In this document: in pieces, positions 49,342 to 61,319 of the stretch
Numbering within the stretch: position 1 is the stretch's first letter
Layout of the letters: every line of letters starts with the position of its first letter
Source: Baylisascaris procyonis
Lineage: Eukaryota; Nematoda; Chromadorea; Rhabditida; Ascarididae
Assembly: GCA_037389465.1 (NCBI GenBank)
Contig: JAZARR010000175.1
Span: 1,426,001-1,490,000, forward strand
Length of the DNA: 64,000 nucleotides
Direction of reading: 5' to 3'
Position numbers and translations under genes: made by a program
Notes under the pieces: model-generated
What the model was told of the DNA's origin: nothing
The model's database searches: none
What the model saw: the letters and a program-made list of their open reading frames with translations, nothing else

Positions 49342-52300
49342 TCAAATGCTGCTAAAGCCTGCCCTGGATAAATGCGGCGTCCTCATTGCTACCGTCTGGC
49401 AAAACTTCGCCTGGTAAACATGCCAAAAACTTTATAAAAACACGGTAATCCTGTTTTTTTTTTCTAGAATTCCGGACCAAAAAAAGGAAATAAAAGGTTA
49501 CGTAGCAAAGTGCTGAATGCTACCAACAGAACGATAAATATTAAATGCAAATAATTTTCGGTATGAAGGCATAATCAGTGAATTTATTCAAATATTCTCG
49601 AACACATTGGTAACACAGTGATAAAATCAGCATGATTAAGGCGCAAAAATTTGTGAGTGCATCAATGATTCCGAAATATCGTACTAGTCGATAGTGGTCA
49701 GACAAGAAATGCCACTTTTATCATTTGGTGTGGGCTAATTCCATAGACGATAAGTTCGCTTTCCGATTTCTTTGATTCCATAAATTTTTGCAATTTTTTA
49801 AACTCTTTTTGAACTCAGCCTGGATTATTAAGCCTGTCATACAATCGAAGAAATTTTGTTGGTATCAATTCTGTAGTGCTGAAGATTTAATGGAACAAGA
49901 AGGGGAAAGGAAGGAGGAGAGAAAGACGGGAAACAGGCTGATATGGAAGAAGCGGAAAAAATGGTTGAATTAATTTCATCAGCCGGTTAATTTATCGATT
50001 TATTACTTTAGTAATTTCTATGCAAATATATCAATCATAGAGAAAACATTTTCAACCCGTCTAGCTTAAGCATTATTGTAGAAAATAGTAAAATCAAACG
50101 AATTTTGTGTATAAATATCAATATTTAACGCCAATTTTAAAGAGCACATTGTTATAGACTTTAACACCATGCTAGGTATCATTTGAGATAACAGCACATA
50201 AAAAAAACATTCAATGAATAGTCGACAATTTATTGAATATTCACTTGCAACTCTTTGTTTAATGAACACATAAGATCAAAATTATTTTCAACATTTAAAA
50301 ATCACAAAAAACCATTTGAAAATCTATCAATAAGGCAACTACTATGCATTAAACCTATCAACACGATGAAACAATGTAATTACCATCCCATTGGTAGATT
50401 GAATAACTACAATGCATAATGATAAGGGTAACGAATCCTCATAGAATTTGAATAAATCGAAATGAAGATATGCATAACGAAGCCCATTAAATATGTAAAT
50501 AATCATAAAAGTGAAAGGTGATAGATATTTGAAACGTTGAACAAATGGGAAGCAATGCATGAGATTGCTTCTGCATTAGCGGATATGTTATGCACAACGC
50601 AACCGGATAACCGCATCGAATCGACGATCTCCTTCTACTTAATAAGAAAAAAATAAATAAATCGCTTACCTCTGTAATCGTCTTCGTCGTAATATTCGAC
50701 GCTTTCGAGAGTCGATCCATGAACACATATACATCAATAATGCTGATATATATGTTATAAGCATCGGCATCGATTATTACTGCAAAAGTTACTTAGTAAT
50801 CTTGACAGCTAAGATGCTATCTCATAGGAACGACATTTCATAAAGGAAATCCTTCGATACGAATCTATCCTATACATATTATTGACTTTTCTAATGTGCT
50901 AATATGTAACAGCTATGATCGATACAAATCATCAAACTGTTTCTTAACTATTTGCTCGACTTTACTAATTTCTCGATTATAGCACGATTTTATTATGAAT
51001 ATCGCTTTTGCTAATAACATCGAATATTAGCATAATCGAATCGATAAATATTCAATAGTATGAAGAAACATTAAATCTCCAATACAATGAGCCTCACTGA
51101 ATGATTTAATAGGACTCAAATTGATGCACATGTTCTTCACGTGAATTCTGAAAAAAAAAATGGACGGATAAAAAAGAGTTTTTCTTAACGAGGTGGATAC
51201 TAATTCTTCCGATGAATAAGAAACCCGGTTTCGAATATGGGATCATGATGTGAGATAATTTCAATGAAACCACTAATGCCATTTGTGTATTTCGTCAAAT
51301 TTTCCCATATATTGAGGTAGATTGTCATATATCAATCAGAAAATTTAACCAAATCAAAAATTGCGATCTATTAATAAATGCACAAAACGCATTCAATCTT
51401 CATTATGCACTCTATGCAAACCATATATTGCAAATGAAACATTTCTTGATATACATACAGGCATTTATGTTTATACGCCTATCTATCTGAGTTTCAGTTT
51501 CGATTCGAAAGCATTTTAAGCAAGAAGTGGAAAATTTTTCAAATATTACCAACACCATTGCATGAATTCATTTATGAAATTTCTAAAAAAAATTATAAGC
51601 CTTGAAAGCGTCTTAGATTTTACTTCATGATAGCTCAAGACAGATTTCACACTCGTTGAGTTTAAACCTACCTCTAAATCGGTTATCCTAGAATAACGAA
51701 TGTTTTGCACAAGATTTGAATAAAATGTTGATTCGATTCATACATGAGAAAGCTTTTACGCGCGTTTTATTATTTGTTAGAAAATTACAATGGTGAATTG
51801 TCATAAAATTGAGTTCAAAGTTCAAAAAATTCAACGAAAAACTCAACAAATTTCAAATAAATTGAAAAATTCTAATGCAGTAATTAGAAAACACCCCGCA
51901 ATCAACGGCAATCGTTTCAAAGCGATTATAAATCTGTATTCCAAATTGGCTGCATCAAATTTCCTGTATAAACACTAATAACGGATCGACTTAACTAGGT
52001 GCCCAGGGTTTTTGTTTATTACGGTTCTCAAAAGAGCTTATATTGAATATGTTCGGAAGGTGTTTCTATTCATGTTGAGAATCCATTTCTCAGGGCTTTT
52101 TTATTTCATTTCAAGGATGTATGTTTTAGTGCTTATAGGCGCTTAAATGATTTGTATAATTAGTGAAAAATTGAACGAAATTGATGCTTCATGTTGCTAT
52201 GCGGGATTTTCACATTTTAAATAACATTTGAAAGAGCTATTGACTTTTGAAGACTTTATGGAGTTCACGAATAGAAGGCTTCTCTACGATAGGTTGTCTT

Positions 52301-53586
52301 TTTGAAGTTGAATGCAGAAGAGGAAAGAAAAATTACAATAATATCGATAATCAATTCGTTTCTAATAATTTCAGAAAGGAAAGCGATCTTGCAGAAAAAA
52401 TGAAGAAAGAGTGCGAAAAGTTTTCTTTCTTTTTTTTTTTTTGAGAAAGCACCATTCGCCTTACTCAGTTTTTGCTTTGATTAGTTCGTTTTTTGCTTTC
52501 ACTCAGTTTTTTGCTTCCTAATTTTGTCCATAAAATTTTTCCTTCCCTTTTTTTTGATTTTTTTCTTAATTCTATCAAAAGTATTCACATTTCTGCATTC
52601 TTCTATTATTTGATGTATTTTATTCAGTTGCTTTTACTAAGTTCTCTGCATGTGAATTAGGCATTTTGCATTAGAAAAGTAAATGTACTGTGTTGAACGA
52701 AATGAGAAAATCGGATTTGACATACGAGTCACTTATCTAGTGCACAAGTGATCATCTCTTAGGCTTGATAACTCTTGACCAATACTACATTCAATCGGCT
52801 CATCGTTACTCCCTCTCCTCCTATACTGTACTCTATCGGCAACCCTCGACCGCCTATTCCGCTTCCTCTTCCTTCTCCCCCATCTCTCCTCCGTCACTCT
52901 GTAAGTTTCATTTTTCGAAGCATTCTTTTCTAAGTTGCCGGCACACCAACCTTAAATACTGTTTTCATATATAAATGCCACTTCAGTCTCTAATCGTGAA
53001 AATACCCTCGAAATCGCGATTTTGTGCTGAAGGCACCACTAAAATATCTTATCGTTCAGATTATCACTGATTATGCCCTTCAGTTATGCCCTTCAGTTAT
53101 CATCACTGGTTATGCCCCAGGGAAACTTCTCACGTAACAAAACAGTTCTTTGACGAAGCGCGAGGGATATACGAGTATTACCGATTGCTAACTTTGCAAA
53201 AATGCAATTGCAAACGGACTCACAATGTTTCGTTTAAAAAATCATATCTTATTGCAAATCCTATTTTTTAATCATAGACCATGAGATTATCCAACCATTC
53301 AATGTGGCCTATCTTTTTTTTTTTTGCTATCGACGAAATGCCATTGGTATGCAATCGGCTAAATAAAACCTCAAAGAAAGAGTGGAATCTGCGACAACAT
53401 CCTCGAAGGTGATGAAAAACGATAGAAAAAATAAATAAATAAAAAAAGCAATAAATTTAGACGAAAAAGTAAAAGCAAAAATTGTTCCGGAAAGTACTGA
53501 ACACACTCTGTAAAGAATGCGCAAATATCACTCGAGCAATCATTTAACAATGAAATATCACTATTATCGAGTTGATGATCCTCCAT
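49342..53586 (-). CDS. Candidate small four-exon gene between DACH and the STK16-like gene
   Basis: Four minus-strand segments join in phase into an 85-residue protein: 53586-53503, 53401-53370, 50742-50670 and 49410-49342 (TGA). Exon 1 begins with MEDHQLDNSD six bases after an ACTTTAG acceptor, resembling a trans-spliced start. Exon 3 (IIDVYVFMDRLSKASNITTK) has a TATCAG acceptor and GTAAGC donor. Exon 4 is unusually GC-rich for its surroundings, with a TTTACCAG acceptor; its stop is followed by more GC-rich sequence and a second GTAAAT donor. No family was recognised; the predicted product is short and helix-prone. The exon 1 donor (GTTCAG) and the acceptor of exon 2 are weak. Some segments could instead be 5' exons of DACH: exon 2 ends in the phase that the DACH exon at 47062 needs. 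Confidence 0.3.
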
Positions 53587-56454
53587 AATTTACTAAAGTT
53601 TATGAACATAAACATATAGGATAATAACTATTTCAAATATAGGTTGATCATTTTAAAAGGATAAACTACAGCTAGCTAGCCAGAAGAAACTGCCGAACGG
53701 TTGTTTTTTCTCTTCCAGCAAGTGGAAAAGTTGAGCATTCCCAAGACAGTTGAAATGAAGAAAATTATTGCATCAATAATAAAAAAGGAATATTCATAAA
53801 TGCCATCACGATTACCATTTGAGATAACTGCCCCAATGGTATGACAGCAATAAACAAACTGAAAGAACGAAATGATAGTAGCAGAGGGTGAGGCCACTCT
53901 GTGCACAGCAATCGAAATATACTGAAGAGTGTGTGCGCACACAGAATTGTATAACTGAATATTCGTCATTTTGTGGGTTAAAGAATGCAATTTGATCGAC
54001 GTAAAAACGATCTGTTTATTAATGAGACATTTTTTGTGATCGATTATTTATCAAATGCGAGTTGATTATGTGCATCTAGCTTCATTTTCTCTATCGTTAA
54101 CATATAGAGCAATAAATCAGTGCATTCAATAGGTGATCGTTACTCTTTGATCGATCGAAATACCTCATTTCTGTTTTTGAATTTATCGCGTTAAAGAAAT
54201 TTTCCGAATTTTCTATTGCGACCTATAAAACTTAGCAGTCATATTAACAGACATTAGCAGATTAGCAGCAATATATAGATTGAGATAAATAATTAAATAA
54301 TTCATTCGCTATGCAAAATTCAGATGTCAGATTCGAATCTAATAACATTAAATTTTCAAAAAAAAAGAGTTGAATATATAATACGACTTGATTTTCTCAT
54401 AAATATTGATACCATTCAAGATAAATCGTCGCTATTAAAGCAAGCAATAACATCCGACAAGGAACTATGACTTAACAAATGTATTTTGTGACAAAAACGT
54501 CTAAAAAGATAGGAAAATAAGAAAACAAGCAAATGATCTTGATCATCTCAAAATGCATCTAGTAGATTATATCTCCGCTTATATACTGTTAGAACAAGAC
54601 GTTTGATCTAACATTATAGTCATCGAATTTCTAAAGTTATAGCTCATCTTGTGGTAGTTCTTTTACAAATGAGAGAAATGATAAATAAACTCATTAACTG
54701 ACCACTATATCAGATCTTTGTGTTTACCTGATTTTATCTATATTTTTATCTATATTACATCGACGATCTTTATCTCATTTACAACTTAACTGGTTGACTA
54801 TAACTTCTTAAAATGTCAGCCCACTGGTGCAAAACTTTAACGATATCTTTCGAGTGAGTGTTGAATGGCAATTATATTGAGATTGATGCACGAACGGTCG
54901 ACCTATGGGTGCTTGATAGGATATGGCAATGGAAAGGCGAAGGCGAGTGAAGGGAGGGGAACAAAGTAGAGCAATCGACATTTACTGGTTCCCCACCTCC
55001 CATCTTAGAAATGCTCCATCAAGCATCGTCGACGATGTTTCAAGCACAGAGATAACGAACTTTTTCCGCATTAATTGCGCATCTCCACCGCATTTCTGCT
55101 TCATTCATCTAATTCACATTCCCCGTCTACTATGCCGGATATACTTTTCTACGGTGCCTTCTGACAAAAAAAGATTGGGATCGAAGAAATCAATAGGAAA
55201 TTAGGAAGTTATCCGTCGTATAAAATAGAACACTTATCAATCACTGTCTTGGATGTGGATTATCTTCATCAACTTTCATTTAAACACTATGATGGAGAGG
55301 TGAAGAATTGCAAAGCAATTTATATAATATTTTTTTCTTTCATATCGAAAATCAGAAAATGGAAATTTTGACAATAAATAAAGCAAACAATGAACGAGTG
55401 GGTAGTTCACAGTCGTATAAAGGCAAACATAAAATTGAATCCAAAAACAATAAACAACAATGCACAATTATTCATCAATTAAAATCTCTCATAAATAAAA
55501 AATGAGAAATTCAACTGTGAAAAAATGATTTCTGAAATGAGAAATGAAATATTTTTGAATAGATTTAAATAATAAATTTAAATAGACAAATAATTTAAAT
55601 AATGCAAAGATGGAAAAAATAAATCAACAATTTGAACTGAGTCATTTAATATATAAAGAGAAGAGAATAACTAGGGAAACGAGTTCGAAATATACATTAG
55701 AGGGTTCTGAAAATTAACTTCGAAATGAGTTTTTGTTTCTCGATGCATTTCTTCATGTTTTCATTTTCTTTATAAAATCTTTATTGCTTTTATTTTCAAT
55801 TCCCTTATTTCTTCTAGCATATACCAAATTAACTTATTTCACCGTTGTTTAACATTCCTTGATCATAGCAGTTCAGCATATAACCGTCTTATATATTTCC
55901 GGTAATGTTGTTTTATCAAAATCTAGTATGAAAATTGAAAGCCCATACTTAGGAAGAAAACGCATTTAGATCAGATGTCGTGAAAACTATTCTCAAATAC
56001 GAAATGAAAACGACATTCCAAATTGAAGTTCCCTATATCATGCTATCCTGCCTCCCCCCTCCCCCTCCTCTCAAACAGCCGATGAGCTGCCTGAGTAAAT
56101 TCTGAGGTCTACATTTGTAAAGTATAATATCTTGACTGAAAACGTGGAAACCTCTATAATATCAATGAGAACAAAAAAGAAATATAAATAATCAATAAGT
56201 GAAGATAAAAATCACAGAGTTAACCACCTAGCGTTAACGGAAACTGAGTACTGTAAGTTGCTAACAACATGCAATCAAATATATGGAAATAAAATATAAC
56301 AATCGTATATCTGAAAGTAAAATATAAGTTGTGAATAACATTTCACATACAAAAATTATATCGCTCTTAGAGTGGAAAAAAAATAACGAATATAAACAAG
56401 AAAAAGACAGTATCACTAAGTGCACTGCTATATAATAACAAAATAATGTCCTAT
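53587..56454. other. Intergenic region 3' of the STK16-like gene
   Basis: No supported exon. The open frames 53676-53990 (minus, hydrophobic) and 54923-55204 (plus, Arg-rich start) show no domain and no splice context. A pyrimidine-rich tract lies near 56050-56075. Confidence 0.45.
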
Positions 56455-59400
56455 TCACCTCTCTTGACATATCATTTCATATAGTGCTCGAATATTGGGG
56501 CGTTCTTTTGGTTCAACTTTCAACATCGCTTCTATGAAATTGATTAATTTTGATGAGAACCTGAAACGTGAGGGAAAATTTTCGGATGAGAAAGCAAAAT
56601 GAATATCGCCACTAAAACAACGCAACCTTTTAATGGCCGATATGCAAGTCAACTTAAAATAACATCTACTTATATAAATCTACTGCTAAAAAAGGAACTA
56701 TAAGTACGCATAAACTGTTTCAGAATTCAAATATTCCAACTTAAAACAAAAATATAGTGGGGAATTATGAAAATATGCATAAATACTTACGGATGTTGTT
56801 GAGCGAAATGGAGCTTGACGGATTGTACGGCCAATGCGATACTATCACCACGTTCATATATATCGTCAAACGGTGAACGAAAGAAACACATCGCATATAG
56901 AAGGCAACCCAACGACTAAAACAGCTAAGAACTCAGTAATAATTTAAATAAATGGAACAAGTTACACTCCAACAAGTTAGTGTTCCTATACGCATACGTA
57001 TTTGTCTGTCTGTCCACTCATAGGCACAATAAGTTTTTAACAACAGTCCAAGTGCCAACTTAACAATCAAAATAACAGTCAACTTATAACAATCAAAATA
57101 ACAGCATATTTATGAAAACTTGATTCAGTGAATCGGCAATTTAAAAAAAAACTTAAATTGGGTGGTCTATTCACTTAGTTGCCTATCACATTTAACTAAC
57201 TTACCATTACTTCATTACAATAATATGGAAAATTTCGGATTCTAAATAGATTTCAATCATGTCGTATGAAATACAAGTTGGCAGAAAATACAACAGCCTT
57301 TATCAAGGAGATGATCAAAATTAAATCACTACCCCAACCAACATATTTCGATGGTTACCTCTTAAACACTACTATTGCTTCATTTCAGAAATACTTTGAG
57401 GCTAATTTATTCTGAGTCAATGAAATTCACTTCCTCAATGCTCATACTGCATCGCCGCGAAAAAAAAAGGAGTTTCCAGGGAAAAACCGATGGCATCCCT
57501 CACAATCAAAAAATATCAATTATTTAGAAGAAATATTTTCAGTACTACAAAAAAAAGAGGAAGTCAACACTGTGAGTATTCACTAAAAATATCTGCATGA
57601 AAGTGGTTAAGAAACGAACCCATATATCAACCGACTGATCAATAATTGATCCCACAGCACAAACAAAAAGCTCCGGAGCGCGATAAGGCATCGAACACAG
57701 CTCGGCCGCTTCATCCTTAATTACTACTTCATACTCATGAAAATCGTTCTATCAGAATCGGGAATGGAAAATAAGTCAGATAAAAAACGCAGATTTTCTG
57801 AATTGAAAATGATGAACATTTTTCAGAACTTCGGCGAAATTCGATATTCAAAGAAAATTAGACTTAGAAGTTGGAATTTTTGAGTGATTTTCAAAAGCTT
57901 TCGCGATAAAATCTCAAAACTGCTATCCCTTTTGAGAAAAGACAGTTATCCCGTTTAAAAACAAAAAAAAAAGAGGAGAAAAAGAAGAAATGTGAATAGG
58001 GAAATAAGAGGAATCACTCACCTCGACTTTCAACTTTATTTTTAAACTTTTTAAAACTTCTTTCGTAATAAGCTTACCAATTGAAATTGTGATTGTTTAT
58101 TAGTTTCAATAAAGAGTGGACATTCACAACATGAGCCGAAATCCATGAGTATCGGTCGATCATCCTCAGAAAGGAGAATATTGCCCGGTTTTAAATCCCT
58201 ATAAATAAAAGAAATAAATGCCAATCTGGCAATGCACCACTGTTTCACATTCAATTCCTCAATATATAAATATGCCTTCAGGCAATTAGATGGAAACATA
58301 GTGGTGCAAATATGTAACTAAATAGATATTTTCATTAGTAAATTTAGCACCTTAAACTTCCATAAAATGCGCAATTAAATATCGATTATGAAAGGAAAGT
58401 ATTCACCAACCGTAATCCATATTTTCGTAGCATTTTAATTTCCAAGAGTAAAGCTTTTGCTAATCTCTTTATTCATTAGTTCGAGTTAAATATAAAATAT
58501 CTTCCCTCATTGAATCTTTACTGTTGTACTGATAAAGGAGATAGAGGGGGAGGGGGAGAAAGAGAAAGAAAGAGAGAGAGGATGAAACAGATAGAGATAA
58601 AAAGAGAGAGAGAAACCTGTGAGCGATCGGAGGTGCTGAAGAGTGTAGAAAAGATATAGCATTCGCAATTTGTTTAAATAACCGCAATATACGTTCTTCT
58701 TCTATGTAGTCAGAGTGTGCACGTCGCAAGATGAGTTCATCTTGAAGACTACCATTCTATAAGTATAAAATAAATACTCAGCAGCTAGTCACAATTATAT
58801 TCTATTTGATAAATATAATATTTATTTGGCCAATGTTAAACATATATTTTAAATAACTCCTTTCTATGAAAATTATTCCTTCATTCAAGAAAAACATATT
58901 GATACAATTTATAAACTTTTTCTCACTAGGAAATTCGTCCACTAACATTTGAAGTGATGGCATGATTTCGTTGCACATTAAAAGAAAAAACCTTATAAAA
59001 GATGAAAATAAGCGAGAATCGTCGTATATCGTCGATGAGTTCATCGGAGAGGCATTCAAGTGCAAGAATATTCGGATGCGATCCAAAACGTTCGTGCACC
59101 TCGATTTCACGACGTACACGTTCCACATCGATCGTAGAATGGCATTCGACACGTTTCAATGCCCATTTCTGAGATGTTCCCACTTCGCTAACCAAGAACA
59201 CTTCACTGAATCCCCTGAATTAGACAATTGCGAATCGTTTTTAAATAACGATGAAAATGTTCTCATAAGCCAAATAAGAAGTCGCTTTGTTTTTAACTCA
59301 ACTATTATGCTCTCAATATATTTAAAGTTATATGATTACTTTCGCTGAAAGACTCCAAAATGCTTCAGAAATGTTGTATGAAATATCACAGCTAAACAAT

Positions 59401-60060
59401 ATTCAGATCGTAACAACATCTTTAATAGTTAATACTGCAGTATCCTATACAAAATCATTAAATATCGTATTCAACACAAGAACAAGCCTAGCCTCAACAG
59501 GTTGGTTTATCATCCTCAAACCATTTTACAGATCTCGCAATTTTGGTTTTCTGAATTGTTGCGTTTGTAATTACTTATGAAATCGATTGATATGTGAGCT
59601 ATATAGACCAAAGTGAGATTAAAGATGCAGAGTTTCGTGTGAAAAACCTTTACAGTGATGCTGCTAATGAGTTAAAAGATGCTCTTTTTTGATGTGAACA
59701 TCAAAACTAATTTATGAATGCATTCCCTTCCCCTTATTCCTGGCCATAAAGTCGGCTGACTCAAGGTTATTCTCAAGGAATTTTTTTTTAACGCGCCAAC
59801 AACATTAATTGCCATATTTTCTTTGGGATACTACTTAGAAATAAATTAATGGCACTGGATAAGCAAAGAATTTCGACTAATTTCCTCACATTTTAAACTA
59901 ATTAATTATGTATTCTTATTAATCAAATAATACTGATTAATAATAACGATATTGATTAATATTGAGTAAGATTGTAGAATAACCCTTTGGCAAGTAGCTT
60001 ATCTACTTTGAACTGTCGGTCTCCGACTTCGACATCTGCCTTGCCCCACACACATCCCAT
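56455..60060 (-). CDS. stk16: STK16 (MPSK1/PKL12)-like protein kinase
   Basis: Membrane-associated Ser/Thr kinase of the NAK family, linked in mammals to the Golgi and secretion. Seven in-phase minus-strand exons: 60060-59984, 59214-58992, 58756-58617, 58198-58078, 57748-57620, 56915-56791 and 56560-56455. They give 306 aa, against 305 in human STK16. The N-terminus MGC would allow myristoylation on Gly2 and palmitoylation on Cys3. Kinase motifs in order: LLAKGGFSEVFLV (P-loop), WALKRV (ATP lysine), REIEVHERF (helix C Glu), AHRDLKPGN (catalytic loop), LMDFGS (metal-binding DFG), YRAPEL, DIWSLGCLLYAM, GDSIALAV and EPKERPNI. The first P-loop glycine of the human GEGGFS is replaced by Ala (AKGGFS). 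A TTTTCAG acceptor lies 9 nt before the ATG. Confidence 0.92.
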
Positions 60061-60072
60061 CCGCCGATACTG
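60061..60072 (-). promoter_or_regulatory. Splice acceptor 9 nt before the STK16-like ATG (possible trans-splice site)
   Basis: On the minus strand GTTTTCAG is followed by TATCGGCGG and the ATG at 60060. The very short leader fits spliced-leader addition. A non-coding first exon spliced in cis is the alternative. Confidence 0.45.
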
Positions 60073-61319
60073 AAAACATGCGATTTCTGATGAGAATATC
60101 TACATGCGAATTTACGTTTCAGACAATATTTATTATTTTGGAAGAATACGAAATCCTTTCAAAGACTAGTTTAATGGTTATAAATCTTAAAAAGTCATGC
60201 CACAAAAAGAAAGGGAGTTGTCCATTTTGTTTCATATCTCATTTATCAATACGGACCATATTTTTTTGACTGAATCTCTAAAAAAAAAACATACTATTTC
60301 GTAAATTTCATCTCTTTGAGTATTGTACTCGTTGACTGCAATTGTCGAAAATCAATAAATAAGTAGAGAAATGGCGAAATTTATCGCAAAATTCGACATT
60401 AATCATCAATGCAACAACATATCGTTTATTTAAAGCTTTCAGGTGGAGACCTGTAACAACTCAGGCAAATCAGATTTGCACTGATATAGATTAGAGGACA
60501 ACTGACAACGAATAGTTTAATAATGCTTAATAGCTTTGCGAAGATCTTGCCCAAGAGGGAATGGCCATTAAGAAATGAAAACAGCAAGCATAGAAAAGTC
60601 TAACAATAAGGCAGACGACCTTCTCTTTCCTTCCTTCCTCCCATCCCCTCCCCCCATTTGTTACAAGCATCACTGCTCGTTCTAATTTGAGTGGGTAAAA
60701 TAGCTGGGCAATATTATCGATCACAAAGGTGATATTTGTAAAAAATGGAAACATCACGGCTATGCGAATAGCTAGACACCTACATAACAGAAATGCGAAT
60801 ACTGGAAAGCACCAATATAAATAGAGAATTTGCATTAAGGCAATCAAGGCAGTTTTGAAAAAAAAAAAACAATAAAGAAATAAAGCTTTTTATACATAGA
60901 ATATTTGGTATCGTAAATGAGTTCATATAACATGCAACAAAAACAACATAACATTGCAAAAGATGCTAATATATTCTTCATGATTGATAACATCGTATTA
61001 TATTGACAAAATTTAGAGATAAATTTGTTCTAAAGAATTGCAAAGAAAATGCAATGCAGCATTTTCAGTAATTGATTTCCACTTTTCAGACCAAATTTTG
61101 CTTATTAATATCAACGAATATTTACTAGCATTATTACTCGAATATGACTTATTACTTAATCATCATTGGAATCGGCCAGGAACGACGACTGGATGATGGA
61201 GTCGGAATAAATATAAAATAAATATCCTTTACACTCATTAATCCAATCCTAACATAGTTTTAAGAAGTTTCCAAACAACCCTTCTAATCAATGACCCTTA
61301 CGAATAAAACGATTCTCCT
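60073..61319. other. Intergenic region between STK16-like and COLGALT-like genes
   Basis: No supported exon. The 60527-60847 minus-strand frame is hydrophobic and shows no domain. It should include the 3'UTR of the COLGALT-like gene and the promoter of the kinase gene if the latter has its own. Confidence 0.45.

Noticed and set aside
51790..51978. 62-codon basic plus-strand ORF
   Set aside because: Lys/Asn/Ile-rich product typical of AT-rich chance ORFs; no further support.
53676..53990. 104-codon hydrophobic minus-strand ORF
   Set aside because: No domain, no splice context; hydrophobic frames are common in T-rich DNA.
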